Assembly (NCBI RefSeq): GCF_002914585.1
Contig: NZ_PDDM01000033.1
Coordinates: 1-48,320 of the forward strand
DNA length: 48,320 nt
From: Pseudanabaena sp. BC1403
GTDB taxonomy: Bacteria; Cyanobacteriota; Cyanobacteriia; Pseudanabaenales; Pseudanabaenaceae
Direction of reading: 5' to 3'
Shown here: in pieces, positions 8,116 through 16,456 of the stretch
Layout: every line of letters starts with the position of its first letter
Numbering within the stretch: the stretch's first letter is position 1
Position numbers and translations under genes: made by a program
Notes under the pieces: model-generated
The model's input: the letters and a program-made list of their open reading frames with translations, nothing else
Told to the model about the DNA's origin: nothing
The model's database searches: none

Positions 8116-8958
8116 ATGAAATTTCGTAGTTTTACGAAAGCAATTTTTACATTGTGTATCAGTTTATGTATGTTACTAGCAGGCGGTCTGTTTGCTAATA
8201 ATGCGATCGCTGCTGTTGAACCAGGTTTGACCTACGACCAAATTGTAAATACTGGTTTGGCGAACAAATGTTCTGATATCTTGGGTTCCTCTCGCGGTGG
8301 TCGTAACTTTATTTCTATTGGTGCAGGGCAATCTGTGGAAATTTCAGAGCTTTGCCTAGAGCCAACTTCATTCTTTGTCAAAGAAGAGTCGAGCAACAAG
8401 CGCAAAAAATCTGAGTTTGTTGCTAGCAAGTTGATGACGCGCTCAACTTCTAGCCTTGACTTTGTAAAGGCAACTGTAACTGGTAATAGTGATGGTAGCC
8501 TCAGCTTAGTTGAAACAGATGGTCTAGACTATCAACCCATCACAGTCAAAATGCCTGGTGGTGAACTGGTAGCAATTTTGTTCACCATTAAAGGTTTCAA
8601 CGCCAAAACTGCTCCTGGGGTAAATGGCATAACCACATCGGTTGATTTTGTTGGTTCTACTCTAGTTCCAACCTATCGTGGTTCTGGATTCATCGATCCT
8701 AAGGGGCGTGGTCTAGCGATCGGTTATGACTCTGCTGAAGCATTACCTGCAAAGCGTAATTCTTTTGACAACAGAAGCGTCAAGGATGACTCCACATCCA
8801 AAGGTACTATGTCATTGCAAATCGCTAAGCTCAATGCAGATACTGGCGAAATCGCTGGTACTTTCGAGACTGAGCAAACCTCTGACAATGATCTTGGTGG
8901 TGTTGAACCCAAGGAAGTGATCATTCGCGGCGTATTTTACGGCAAAGTCAGCGCTTAA
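8116..8958 (+). CDS. psbO: Photosystem II manganese-stabilising protein PsbO
   Basis: PsbO is the 33-kDa extrinsic lumenal protein that stabilises the Mn4CaO5 oxygen-evolving cluster of photosystem II. The 280-residue precursor has a signal peptide (1 to about 33, ending NNAIAA) for export to the thylakoid lumen. The mature part begins with LTYDQIVNTGLANKCSDI. Cys52 and Cys80 are placed for the known disulphide. The SFFVKEE, GLDYQPITVKMPGGE and GRGLAIGYDSAEALP blocks are typical. It is monocistronic, with its own promoter-like region and a terminator hairpin behind it. Confidence 0.97.
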   Translation: MKFRSFTKAIFTLCISLCMLLAGGLFANNAIAAVEPGLTYDQIVNTGLANKCSDILGSSRGGRNFISIGAGQSVEISELCLEPTSFFVKEESSNKRKKSEFVASKLMTRSTSSLDFVKATVTGNSDGSLSLVETDGLDYQPITVKMPGGELVAILFTIKGFNAKTAPGVNGITTSVDFVGSTLVPTYRGSGFIDPKGRGLAIGYDSAEALPAKRNSFDNRSVKDDSTSKGTMSLQIAKLNADTGEIAGTFETEQTSDNDLGGVEPKEVIIRGVFYGKVSA

Positions 8959-8977
8959 TCTTTAAGCAAAGCTTTTG

Positions 8978-9015
8978 AAAAAGGAGTGTCTTATTAATTT
9001 AAGACCTCCTTTTTT
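8978..9015 (+). terminator. Rho-independent terminator of psbO
   Basis: AAAAAGGAG(T)GTCTTA pairs with TAAGACCTCCTTTTT with one bulged base and is followed by a T-run. It lies 20 bases after the psbO stop. Confidence 0.8.
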
Positions 9016-9080
9016 ATTTCATAAAATATAGGCTATAACTAGTTTTAAGACCAAATCACCTAACCAAGTATCTAAACTAT

Positions 9081-10505
9081 ATGCAAAAAATTATTATCAA
9101 AAACTTTGGTGCGATCGAATACGCCGAAATTGAAATAAAGAAAGTTTTAGTTTTAATTGGTGAACAAGCTAGCGGTAAAAGCACGATTGCTAAGCTTATT
9201 TACTTTTTTAAATCACTAAAAGATGATGTATTTAATCAAATTTATCAAGATCAAGAAAGAGATTACTTTGATGAGAATTCTGATATCGCTTTTGTATTAC
9301 AAGAAAAATTCTACAATTGGTTTGGCTCAACAGAAAAACTTATTGATTTTGAAATAAAATTTTATTATTTCGTTGAAATAAATAAGTACTTACATTTAAG
9401 TCTTAATAAAGATAAAACTATACAATGTGAGTTTAGTCAAGATTTTTATAAATACAATATTCCTGAGGCTCTAACTCAAATAAAACTGAGCTTACAACAA
9501 GGATCAAAAACGACCAATATTCATGAGAGACTTGCTCATGAGAAAACTAAAATTAATTATGCTCAAATCCTTGCAGAAATATTAAATAATCTTTTTCACA
9601 GTTATGAAGTCGATTCATTATTTGTTATTGCAGGAAGGAGTATTACAGTAGGTTATTCTGAATTGTTTGAAAAATATTTCTTTGCCGATTTACAAAGTAG
9701 GCTAGAAAAAAACAGCAAAAAAGAATTTCAACAAAAATCTCAAATAGTTAATGAGATCTTAATGATGAAATTTATTGAAAGAGTTATATATGTTAAAGAT
9801 GTTTTTAGCGTTCATGGAAAATTCCAAGATTTAATTTCTCGTTTTAGATCTTCTATAAAAGATAAAGATAAAGACAAAGAAGAAAAATCTAATCTATATC
9901 TTGCGGAAAAGAAAATTGTAGAAATATTAAAAGGTGAATACATTAGTAATAACCTTGAAGAGAAGATTATACTTAATACTCAAGAATCTATTGACCTTCA
10001 TAATGCTTCATCAGGACAACAAGAATCTATAAGAATTCTGCAAGATATTTTCTTTGTTATACTTAAACAATCAAAAGTATTAAGAATAGTTGAAGAGCCA
10101 GAAACACATTTGTTCCCTGTTGCTCAAAAGAGTTTAATTGAGTTATTAGCTTTAATGGTTAATCAAAATGATAATAATCAACTCATTATTACAACTCACA
10201 GTCCTTATGTACTTACGGTATTTAACAACTTGTTATTTGCTCAACGAGTTGTGGATAAGAATCCATTGGCTGAGGCTGAAGTTGCTGAACTAATACCAAA
10301 AGAATTTTGGCTAAAGGCTAAAGATTTTTCTGCCTATTCGTTAGGTAACTCTTCTATTCAAGAAGAGCATGAATATTGTGAATCTATTTTTAATAATCAA
10401 ACGGGTGCTATTCAGCAAAATTATTTAGATGCAGTATCTGAAATGTTGGGAGGCGATTTTAATTATTTGTATGGTTTATATACTAAAATATCTAGAAAAA
10501 AATGA
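9081..10505 (+). CDS. ABC/AAA-type ATPase (AAA_15/AAA_21-like) of a putative two-gene defence module
   Basis: This 474-residue protein has an SMC/OLD-like ATPase layout: Walker A GEQASGKST (27-35), a variable helical middle, an ABC-signature-like ASSGQQE (about 308), Walker B RIVEEPETHLFP (about 338-349) and the switch region ITTHSPYVL (about 372). After this come about 95 residues without the acidic pattern of a TOPRIM domain, so it is unlike OLD or GajA nucleases and closer to ATPase-only subunits such as AriA. The reading frame is visibly richer in A/T and poorer in HIP1 octamers than its neighbours. It overlaps the next gene by four bases (ATGA), so the two are translationally coupled. 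Role in phage defence is inference. Confidence 0.8.
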   Translation: MQKIIIKNFGAIEYAEIEIKKVLVLIGEQASGKSTIAKLIYFFKSLKDDVFNQIYQDQERDYFDENSDIAFVLQEKFYNWFGSTEKLIDFEIKFYYFVEINKYLHLSLNKDKTIQCEFSQDFYKYNIPEALTQIKLSLQQGSKTTNIHERLAHEKTKINYAQILAEILNNLFHSYEVDSLFVIAGRSITVGYSELFEKYFFADLQSRLEKNSKKEFQQKSQIVNEILMMKFIERVIYVKDVFSVHGKFQDLISRFRSSIKDKDKDKEEKSNLYLAEKKIVEILKGEYISNNLEEKIILNTQESIDLHNASSGQQESIRILQDIFFVILKQSKVLRIVEEPETHLFPVAQKSLIELLALMVNQNDNNQLIITTHSPYVLTVFNNLLFAQRVVDKNPLAEAEVAELIPKEFWLKAKDFSAYSLGNSSIQEEHEYCESIFNNQTGAIQQNYLDAVSEMLGGDFNYLYGLYTKISRKK

Positions 10506-11113
10506 GTAAGTTTGAACTAATAAAAGAGCATTTGTCAAACAGATTTAATAAGTTAAATGATATTTTAGAAATAGAATTACGAGAAGATTTTACGATAATT
10601 GATTATAAGGGGCAATCTTTTATTGTTGTTAGTATCAATTTAGAAGACAATACTTTTACAATTAAACTAAATGGCAAAGAAATTATCGAGCATGATTTTG
10701 ATCCTGCTAAATTATTCAATATTAAAAATAGCAAAATCATTGGATTTATTCCGATTGATGGAAAAAAGGGGCTTTTAGGCTTTGGAGATTCTCATTGCGA
10801 TTTTGTCTTTTTTGATGAACATGAATTTTGCTTCGTTGAGTTTAAGTTAAATGCAACAAGTGTAAATGACAATGCAGTTTTTAAAAATCGCATCAAGGCT
10901 ATTAATCAACTAAAAAATACGATCGCACTATTCAACCATAAGTTAGACAAAAACTATTCAGGCTTATTCCGCGAAGCATACGTTTGTACGCCTGAAACTT
11001 ATCCTAGAGGAAATAAGGGATGGACAGATTTAGCGATCGCATTTTTTGATGAAGTTGCAATTCCACTTTTTGAACAAAATGAAAAGATTTGTATAAGCAC
11101 CTTGGCTGAATAA
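10502..11113 (+). CDS. Small PD-(D/E)XK-like protein coupled to the ATPase
   Basis: I do not recognise a named family for this 203-residue protein. The central part reads GDSHCDFVFFDEHEFCFVEFKLN (written as two pieces: GDSHCDFVFF and DEHEFCFVEFKLN), giving Asp100, Glu113 and Lys115 in beta strands. That is the D-(X)n-E-X-K arrangement of PD-(D/E)XK nucleases. A following helix IKAINQLKNTIALF carries a Gln where that fold often has one. The N-terminal 95 residues are beta-rich and could be a binding domain. The start overlaps the stop of the ATPase gene, which points to a two-component complex with the nuclease-like part as effector. The GCGATCGC near its 3' end shows some adaptation to the host genome. 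Confidence 0.65.
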   Translation: MSKFELIKEHLSNRFNKLNDILEIELREDFTIIDYKGQSFIVVSINLEDNTFTIKLNGKEIIEHDFDPAKLFNIKNSKIIGFIPIDGKKGLLGFGDSHCDFVFFDEHEFCFVEFKLNATSVNDNAVFKNRIKAINQLKNTIALFNHKLDKNYSGLFREAYVCTPETYPRGNKGWTDLAIAFFDEVAIPLFEQNEKICISTLAE

Positions 11114-11154
11114 AAAAGGGTGTGCGGCGCTTTGCGCCGTACACCCTTTTTTAT
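11110..11154 (+). terminator. Terminator hairpin of the ATPase-nuclease operon
   Basis: Arms of 21 bases with one mismatch (11110-11130 and 11134-11154) have apex CGGCGC-TTT-GCGCCG, and the right arm ends in a T-run. It begins at the stop codon of the nuclease-like gene and could also serve the convergent HD-domain gene, whose stop is 17 bases away. Confidence 0.8.
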
Positions 11155-11170
11155 GAGAATTTTTGCAGAT

Positions 11171-12013
11171 TTATGGCTGATATTCTGGCTTTTCATGTTC
11201 AACTACAAAAACATTTGAATATAGGTGCGCCACAATCTCTTGACCTTGCTGAGTTAGAGACAAGTAGTAAAGAGCATCTTTAACAAATGGATATACACTT
11301 GTCCAATAAAATTTAGGATAGTTGCGGCGCAAGTCTCCTGGGTGAGCATAGCCAAGTGCGACATTTACGCCAGTTTCTTCAAACTCATAAAATAAAGCCC
11401 CAATTTTTTTGAGATAACGGGGATCGCTGAGCTGCCCGATCAAATCAGCCGATCGCACCAAGCCTGCAAAATGTGTCGTATCTTGGTGGTCGCCAGTTTT
11501 CGGTACAGGAAATCTTGTCAGTTCAATGTTACGGCAAATTTTCTCAGCCTTAATTAAAGAATGATTAGCAAAACGCTGATTTACAAATAGTTTGGCGCGA
11601 TCGACATGATAGGGCGTTAACCCTGCATCAGAAGCTCCAGCGGGTAACTCTACCATTGCTTCGCCAATCCCAGTGGCAAACTTCCCTCCCCCATCTTGGA
11701 GACAAACTCCTTTAACATAGCCAATATCATGGCAAACAAGAGAAATAATGTAATGCAGCCAATCTTCAGGAGAGACTCGTCCTTCACGGATATGCTTACC
11801 GCGCAAAATTTCTTGACCAACTAACGTCACTAAGATCGTATGTTCGACGTTGTGGTAAAGCGCATCACTATTGGCAATATTTTCCAGAGCCATGTTGCCA
11901 GCCCAGCCGATGATGTCTTCATAATCATGTAGATAACCGCCATAGGTACGACGGTATCCTAGCTTTAGTTGTTCAACAAAGTTACCGATCAGCAGTTCAG
12001 TTGCATTAAACAT
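11171..12013 (-). CDS. HD-domain metal-dependent phosphohydrolase
   Basis: The 280-residue soluble protein carries HD-type metal ligands: HNVEHT (His54, His58) and the HD pair His95-Asp96 in SLVCHDIGYVKG. A later SADLIGQLSDPRY supplies the usual fourth Asp. The length and the motif GGKFATGIGEAM resemble HD hydrolases common in cyanobacteria. The substrate cannot be predicted; HD proteins act on nucleotides, cyclic nucleotides or phosphoesters. The ATG at 12013 begins a clear coding stretch. Confidence 0.8.
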   Translation of the reverse strand: MFNATELLIGNFVEQLKLGYRRTYGGYLHDYEDIIGWAGNMALENIANSDALYHNVEHTILVTLVGQEILRGKHIREGRVSPEDWLHYIISLVCHDIGYVKGVCLQDGGGKFATGIGEAMVELPAGASDAGLTPYHVDRAKLFVNQRFANHSLIKAEKICRNIELTRFPVPKTGDHQDTTHFAGLVRSADLIGQLSDPRYLKKIGALFYEFEETGVNVALGYAHPGDLRRNYPKFYWTSVYPFVKDALYYLSLTQQGQEIVAHLYSNVFVVEHEKPEYQP

Positions 12014-12325
12014 AAATCTTCGTGTACCTATGTAAAGCCAAAATGTAACCTAAATAATAAGCCTAACTCTTATCTATTAGTGCGATCGGCTATGAAATCC
12101 CAGTAATTCTCATCATAAAAATTGTTTTTTAGCGCCTATGAGGCTGAAAAGAACAAAATTAGTTTCACAATTAGAATTGAGTCTAAAATTTCTAGAAAAT
12201 AAAGTAAGCGTAAGATAGCACTTTTCCACTCTACTTTTTAAATTGCAGCAAAAAGTACTATACGGGCAATTCATAGTTAGAGTAGTATTATTTAGACTGA
12301 TCAATCTTATTCCTAAATATCAAAT
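12014..12325. other. 312-base gap without a recognised feature
   Basis: This space separates two divergent genes (HD hydrolase and repeat lipoprotein). It is AT-rich and must hold both promoters, but I see no long hairpin, no convincing promoter pair and no coding frame in it. It is one of the few gaps in the window lacking a long inverted repeat. Confidence 0.5.
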
Positions 12326-12865
12326 ATGCTTAAACGCTTCGCTGGTAGTTTGTTGTTACCTGTATCCATTGCATTGGCATTAGCTTCATGTCAGCAGCCC
12401 AGTGCTACAACAACATCTCCTTCACCGTCAGTGGCAGCTTCAGCTTCTCCCTCTCCTACTTCTAGCCCCACCGAATCACCTAAAGCTGATGCTTCACCTA
12501 AAGCCGATGCTTCACCTAAAGCTGATGCTTCTCCTAAAGCCGATGCTTCTCCTAAAGCCGATGCTTCTTCTGGCAAAACTAAAGATATTGATGCCCTTAT
12601 CAAGGAAAATGCCGAATACAAGGAAATGTATGAAGCAACTGGTGGTATCAAGTACATTGGGTTAGTCGAAACAGAAACCTGTAAAGCTCTTGATTCAGGT
12701 GTTCCTATTAACACTCTAACCGATGCACTCGAAAAAGAATTTGACAAGCAAGGTGGGTCTATTCCTGCGGATAAACTCGCTAAGTTGAAAGAGTATACGG
12801 GGTTTGTGCTTGGTGCTAGTGTTGTTATCTCTTGCCCTCAACATAAAGACAAGATTAAATCCTAG
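12326..12865 (+). CDS. Lipoprotein with ADASPK tandem repeats
   Basis: The 179-residue protein has a signal peptide and lipobox LASC ending at Cys22, then a Ser/Thr/Pro-rich linker. The linker contains five consecutive six-residue units PKADAS (residues about 52-81). A globular C-terminal part (about 85-179) follows, with two further Cys (VETETCKALDSG and VVISCPQHKD) that could form a disulphide. The repeats form a flexible spacer between lipid anchor and domain. The C-terminal domain resembles small helical cyanobacterial lipoproteins of unknown function. Confidence 0.75.
   Translation: MLKRFAGSLLLPVSIALALASCQQPSATTTSPSPSVAASASPSPTSSPTESPKADASPKADASPKADASPKADASPKADASSGKTKDIDALIKENAEYKEMYEATGGIKYIGLVETETCKALDSGVPINTLTDALEKEFDKQGGSIPADKLAKLKEYTGFVLGASVVISCPQHKDKIKS
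12479..12568 (+). repeat. Five tandem 18-bp units encoding PKADAS
   Basis: Units of CCTAAAGCYGATGCTTCW run at 12479-12496, 12497-12514, 12515-12532, 12533-12550 and 12551-12568. They vary at the wobble base of the Ala codon and in the final base. Such a repeat is prone to copy-number change. Confidence 0.95.
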
Positions 12866-12881
12866 TCGTTAAAGTAATCCT

Positions 12882-12922
12882 ATAAAAAGAGAGACAGAGC
12901 TTTGCGCTGTCTCTCTTTTTAT
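12882..12922 (+). terminator. Terminator hairpin before cbiD
   Basis: Perfect 16-bp arms at 12882-12897 and 12907-12922 surround AGCTTTGCG, and the right arm ends in a T-run. It lies 16 bases after the lipoprotein stop and covers the upstream in-frame ATG at 12921 of the next gene. Confidence 0.8.
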
Positions 12923-12941
12923 GGTCAAGATAATTACCTGT

Positions 12942-13979
12942 ATGAAATCTGGATATACCCTTCCTGTATTTGCGATCGCTGCGGCTAAAGCCGCAATTTT
13001 CGCCATCCAAAAAAAGAACTCAGCTTTAGTAGAACTTGATCTACTAGAATCTGGTTCAGGCATAGTGGAAATCGCCCAAAGTGCAATTATTGATGACAAT
13101 ACAGCGATCGCGATCGCCCTTAGTGACCCAGGGGACAATCTCGATCTGACCGCTGGAACTCCTGTCTGGGCTTGGGTAAAATTAGAATCTTCAACAGGTG
13201 GAGAACGGATAATTTTGGAAGCTGGAGAAGGTTTGGGAAGAACCTCTAGTGGAGAGCCAGCTATCTATCAATTAGCGCGAAATTTAGCAGACGTTAATCT
13301 CTTGCAACTCCTGCCCGATCATCTCTCCGCAAGAATTAGATTTATTTTGCCTGAAGGAAGAGCATTAGCTAAACGTACTTCCAATGCTGCTTTTGGTATT
13401 CTTGAGGGACTATCTTTATTAGGAACTTCTGCAATATCCAAACCTCTCTCCGTAGAAGATAAACTCGAAGAGTTTCGCGCAGATTTACGAACTAAAGCAT
13501 CTAATTCCCATGAAATAGCGTTTTACATCGGCGCAAATGGCTACCAAGTCGCTCAAAATCTTGGGTTTCAAACTTCGCAATTAGTCCAGACAGCCAATTG
13601 GGTAGGCGCAATGTTAGTAGAGGCTGCGCTTTTAGGTGTAACTTCGATTACTCTTGTTGGCTATCATGGAAAGTTATTAAAACTAGCAGGTGGAATTTTC
13701 AATACCTCTAGTCACTTGGCTGATGCCAGAATAGATATTTTAGTCAGAGCGGCTGTGCATGAGAATTTACCGATCGCACTAATCCAAGAAATAGAGCGAT
13801 CGCTTACTGCCGAAGCAGTGCATCAATTATTAGTTGAGCATGACTGCGATCGCGTGATCTTTCAGTACCTCACTGATCAAATTACGCGGCGAGCTACAGC
13901 TTATGTACAGAAATACACAGATCTTAAAATTGAGATCAAAACAATTTTGTGCGATCGCTTAGGGCAGTTAGTTGTTTAA
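12942..13979 (+). CDS. cbiD: Cobalt-precorrin-5B C1-methyltransferase
   Basis: CbiD methylates C-1 in the anaerobic-type corrin pathway to cobalamin, using S-adenosylmethionine. The N-terminus SGYTLPVFAIAAAKAA is the family hallmark. ILEAGEGLGRTSSGEPAI and the C-terminal VGYHGKLLKLAGGIFNTSS are also typical. With the ATG at 12942 the protein has 345 residues. An in-frame ATG at 12921 would add seven residues but lies in the terminator arm of the preceding gene. cobM follows 57 bases later on the same strand, so the two form a cobalamin cluster. Confidence 0.93.
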   Translation: MKSGYTLPVFAIAAAKAAIFAIQKKNSALVELDLLESGSGIVEIAQSAIIDDNTAIAIALSDPGDNLDLTAGTPVWAWVKLESSTGGERIILEAGEGLGRTSSGEPAIYQLARNLADVNLLQLLPDHLSARIRFILPEGRALAKRTSNAAFGILEGLSLLGTSAISKPLSVEDKLEEFRADLRTKASNSHEIAFYIGANGYQVAQNLGFQTSQLVQTANWVGAMLVEAALLGVTSITLVGYHGKLLKLAGGIFNTSSHLADARIDILVRAAVHENLPIALIQEIERSLTAEAVHQLLVEHDCDRVIFQYLTDQITRRATAYVQKYTDLKIEIKTILCDRLGQLVV

Positions 13980-14027
13980 GATAAGTGTTTGTTTCCCGCC
14001 TTCGGTGGGAAACAAACACTTATCTTA
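13977..14027 (+). repeat. Perfect 21-bp hairpin between cbiD and cobM
   Basis: Arms at 13977-13997 and 14007-14027 enclose GCCTTCGGT. The left arm contains the cbiD stop codon and the right arm ends ten bases before the cobM ATG, inside what looks like one operon. It may attenuate or protect mRNA segments rather than fully terminate. Confidence 0.85.
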
Positions 14028-14036
14028 GGTTTTTTA

Positions 14037-14795
14037 ATGCAACCAGTTTATATCGTCGGTGCGGGGCCTGGTGACCCTGACTTAATTACAGTTAAGGGGC
14101 GCAACCTCTTAATCAAAGCCGATGTGATTGTTTATGCGAATTCTCTCATCCCCGACTCAATGCTGCAATATTGTCGTGCTGATGCCGAAATAATTCCCAC
14201 TGTGAGCAAATCCCTAGAGGAGATTTTAGAGATTATTGTTGATAGAGTGCGATCGCAAAAACTAGTCGTCCGTTTACACGATGGCGATCCTAGTTTATAT
14301 GGTGCAATTCAAGAACAAATAGTAGCTCTATCTGAAGCTGAAATCCCTTTTGAAATCATCCCTGGGGTTAGTGCATTTCAGCTAGCAGCAGCAAGATTAC
14401 AAGTAGAACTAACTGTTCCCGAACTAGTCCAAACGATAATCCTTACGCGGATCAGTGGACGTACTCAAGTTCCTGAACGCGAAGAATTATCGAGTCTGGC
14501 TGCCCATCAAGCCTCATTATGTCTATATCTCAGCGCTCACCATGTGGAAAATGCTCAATCTAAATTAATGGAACATTATCCAGCCGATACCAATGTGGCA
14601 ATTTGCTATCGATTAGGTTGGGAAGATGAAAAGATTTTGACGGTTCCCCTTTCAGAAATGGCATCGGTCACAATCAAAGAGAACTTAACCAGAACTACGC
14701 TTTTTGTGATTAGTCCTGCTTTAAATAATTTAAGAAGTAGTACAAAAGAGCGATCGCAGTTATATAGCTCCCACTACCAGCGACTTTTTCGTTAA
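14037..14795 (+). CDS. cobM: Precorrin-4 C11-methyltransferase
   Basis: CobM/CbiF adds the C-11 methyl group during corrin ring synthesis. The 252-residue protein has the tetrapyrrole methylase pattern: VYIVGAGPGDPDLITVKG (4-21), VVRLHDGDPSLYGA (77-90) and IIPGVSAFQLAAA (107-119), plus LVQTIILTRISGRT, typical of C11 enzymes. An in-frame ATG at 13989 would prefix 16 residues encoded by the hairpin, so the ATG at 14037 is chosen. It forms an operon with cbiD. Confidence 0.93.
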   Translation: MQPVYIVGAGPGDPDLITVKGRNLLIKADVIVYANSLIPDSMLQYCRADAEIIPTVSKSLEEILEIIVDRVRSQKLVVRLHDGDPSLYGAIQEQIVALSEAEIPFEIIPGVSAFQLAAARLQVELTVPELVQTIILTRISGRTQVPEREELSSLAAHQASLCLYLSAHHVENAQSKLMEHYPADTNVAICYRLGWEDEKILTVPLSEMASVTIKENLTRTTLFVISPALNNLRSSTKERSQLYSSHYQRLFR

Positions 14796-14920
14796 AGACT
14801 AATCTTAAAAAGCTGTGAGATCGATCTCTGAGTTGCTTCACGGTCATCTCGGCTCAAAGCCCCAATGCATTTTGTCTTTAGTATCATGAATTATTCGCAC
14901 CCCATATGATCCCCATGTAG

Positions 14921-14985
14921 GGTCAAAGCATTCCCACGGAAATCCATAAGTTTTCAAATAATTTTAATTTGGGAATGCTTTGACC
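14921..14985. repeat. Inverted repeat of the CAAAGCATTCCC family
   Basis: GGTCAAAGCATTCCCA (14921-14936) is perfectly inverted at 14970-14985, with a 33-base AT-rich spacer. The same core word occurs in the element at 21609-21674. The remainder of 14796-14984 shows no supported gene. Confidence 0.75.
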
Positions 14986-15242
14986 TAAGCTCGCAACGAT
15001 TGAAGGGCACAATAAGTTTCCTCATCTTCTGGAGATGCCCACTCACTCAAAGTTTCTGAGATCGCACTGAGATAATCTAAATCTAACGGCTGCAATTTTT
15101 TGATAAAGACTCGACCTTCCTCAATTTCAAATACAACAACGTCCCCTTGAGATATGCTCATAGCGTCACGAATGATTTTGGGTATTGTAGTTTGAAATTT
15201 AGAGGTTACTTTTGAGGCTAGTAGCTTTTGAGCTGTCTGCAT
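14985..15242 (-). CDS. AbrB/MazE/SpoVT-family DNA-binding antitoxin-like protein
   Basis: The 85-residue protein has the swapped-hairpin AbrB fold signature near its N-terminus: KVTSKFQTTIPKIIRDAM followed by GDVVVFEIEEGRVFIKK (residues about 11-50). A C-terminal tail that could bind a toxin follows. No toxin frame lies next to it: downstream is a repeat and convergent cobM, upstream is pyrR. It is therefore an orphan antitoxin or a small transcription regulator. Confidence 0.8.
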   Translation of the reverse strand: MQTAQKLLASKVTSKFQTTIPKIIRDAMSISQGDVVVFEIEEGRVFIKKLQPLDLDYLSAISETLSEWASPEDEETYCALQSLRA

Positions 15243-15279
15243 AGTATTACGAGAATAACTGTGGAGAAAAGTAAAACAT

Positions 15280-15831
15280 CTAGTTAAGCGGTTTAATTAA
15301 CTCAACGCCATCTCGACCGTCCCCTGCGGCGCTCAAAAATACTTTTACCTGCTCATCCTTAGAAGTTGGTAGGGTTCGCCCCACATAGTCAGGATGAATT
15401 GGAAGCTCACGATGACCGCGATCGATCAGTGCCAATAATCTCACAACCTTGGGGCGACCATAGTCATGAATTGCACTCAAAGCGGCTCCAATTGTTCTTC
15501 CGCTATAAATAACATCATCGACTAAGACGATAGTTTTACCATTGAGGTCAAAGGGAATCTCAGTTTTGCTAGGTGTTCGCAATCCAATTTTGTCGAGATC
15601 ATCCCGATAAAATGTAATGTCTAAAGCGCCTGAAGGAACTAAAATTCCTTCCAGAGCCTCAATCTGCCTTGCGATCGCTACACCTAGTGGGACACCACGG
15701 GTATAAACTCCGAGCAAAACCACGTTTGACAAATCATCACTAGCTTCGACAATTTGCGAAGCCAAACGATTGATCGTTCGACGCAACTCGTCAGCAGATA
15801 AAATTTCGACAATCTTAGATTGTGACACCAC
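15280..15831 (-). CDS. pyrR: Bifunctional pyr operon regulator / uracil phosphoribosyltransferase
   Basis: PyrR has uracil phosphoribosyltransferase activity and in many bacteria binds pyr mRNA to control pyrimidine genes. The 183-residue protein has the PRPP loop [13 protein letters not shown] (101-113), the N-terminal [15 protein letters not shown] helix and [16 protein letters not shown]. The C-terminal [21 protein letters not shown] (as [10 protein letters not shown] then [11 protein letters not shown]) is typical. The start is a GTG at 15831; no ATG is available upstream. No pyr genes are adjacent. Confidence 0.92.
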   Translation of the reverse strand: MVSQSKIVEILSADELRRTINRLASQIVEASDDLSNVVLLGVYTRGVPLGVAIARQIEALEGILVPSGALDITFYRDDLDKIGLRTPSKTEIPFDLNGKTIVLVDDVIYSGRTIGAALSAIHDYGRPKVVRLLALIDRGHRELPIHPDYVGRTLPTSKDEQVKVFLSAAGDGRDGVELIKPLN

Positions 15832-15886
15832 TTAGTTTCGTTCAATTAGCTAGTAGATATTTACTTAAATATAGCGCTTTGCGCTT

Positions 15887-15937
15887 AACCATATAAAGTA
15901 AAAGGGGCGCAACGCGCCCCTTTTACTTTATATGGTT
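15887..15937 (-). terminator. Perfect 24-bp hairpin between pyrR and trxA
   Basis: Arms at 15887-15910 and 15914-15937 pair perfectly with apex GGGGCGC-AAC-GCGCCCC. It begins ten bases beyond the trxA stop on the minus strand, as expected for trxA termination, and stands upstream of pyrR. The same AAC apex is found at 27786-27840. Confidence 0.75.
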
Positions 15938-15947
15938 GGAAAAATTT

Positions 15948-16277
15948 TTAGCTATCCAAATGCTTTTCGATAGTGGTAGACAATGTTGTCTTAGGGACAG
16001 CACCTACAACCACATCCACCCGTTGACCACCCTTAAATAACATGAGCGTGGGAATACTGCGAATGCCATATTGTCCAGCTACGCTAGGATTCTCATCGGT
16101 GTTAAGCTTAAAAACTTTGATTTTGCCCTCATACTGTGTAGCGACTTCTTCGACTACAGGAGCAACCATACGGCAGGGACCACACCAAGGGGCCCAAAAA
16201 TCTACTAGAACAGGGATGTCACTTTTAAGTACGTCCTGCTCAAAGCTAGCATCTGTAACGGCGATCGCTGATGACAT
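15948..16277 (-). CDS. trxA: Thioredoxin
   Basis: Thioredoxin reduces protein disulphides and in cyanobacteria links photosynthetic electron flow to enzyme control. The 109-residue protein shows the active site WCGPC (31-35), the buried Asp in VLVDFWAPW and the cis-Pro in [13 protein letters not shown]. The length and m-type features are standard. Its upstream region carries the small RNA Yfr1 on the same strand, an arrangement reported in many cyanobacteria. Confidence 0.96.
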   Translation of the reverse strand: MSSAIAVTDASFEQDVLKSDIPVLVDFWAPWCGPCRMVAPVVEEVATQYEGKIKVFKLNTDENPSVAGQYGIRSIPTLMLFKGGQRVDVVVGAVPKTTLSTTIEKHLDS

Positions 16278-16456
16278 GCTTTGCTAACTCCCTAAATATT
16301 AAAAACTTTTATTTTCAAAAATTGCGTGTAGGTAGTATAACAGCTAGCATTGCACATTTGCTAAAAACCATAATTGTTAAGCTTAACCCTCAATCATTGA
16401 GTTAACTCTTCGCAACGATCTCAAATTTTCGCGCCAATCTAATTTGGAAGGCTAAA

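Noticed and set aside
9081-11113. Assignment to Gabija, Septu or PARIS
   Set aside because: There is no TOPRIM domain after the ATPase, no HNH motif and no UvrD-like helicase in the partner, so none of these names fits what can be read.
12479-12568. Regular 18-base periodicity as a possible CRISPR array
   Set aside because: Units are contiguous without spacers and lie in frame inside a coding region. No CRISPR array or cas gene was seen in the window.
12391-12747. Long antisense frame rich in Ala-Leu-Gly-Glu
   Set aside because: It is the mirror image of the 18-bp repeats in the lipoprotein gene; a tandem repeat without stops opens all frames.
12866-12941. Cobalamin riboswitch before cbiD
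   Set aside because: The 76-base space holds only a terminator hairpin; the cobalamin box and the long multi-stem structure are absent.
14796-14920. Toxin gene partner for the AbrB-type antitoxin
   Set aside because: No frame of suitable length or pattern is found beside it on either strand; a 31-codon minus-strand frame has no recognisable features.
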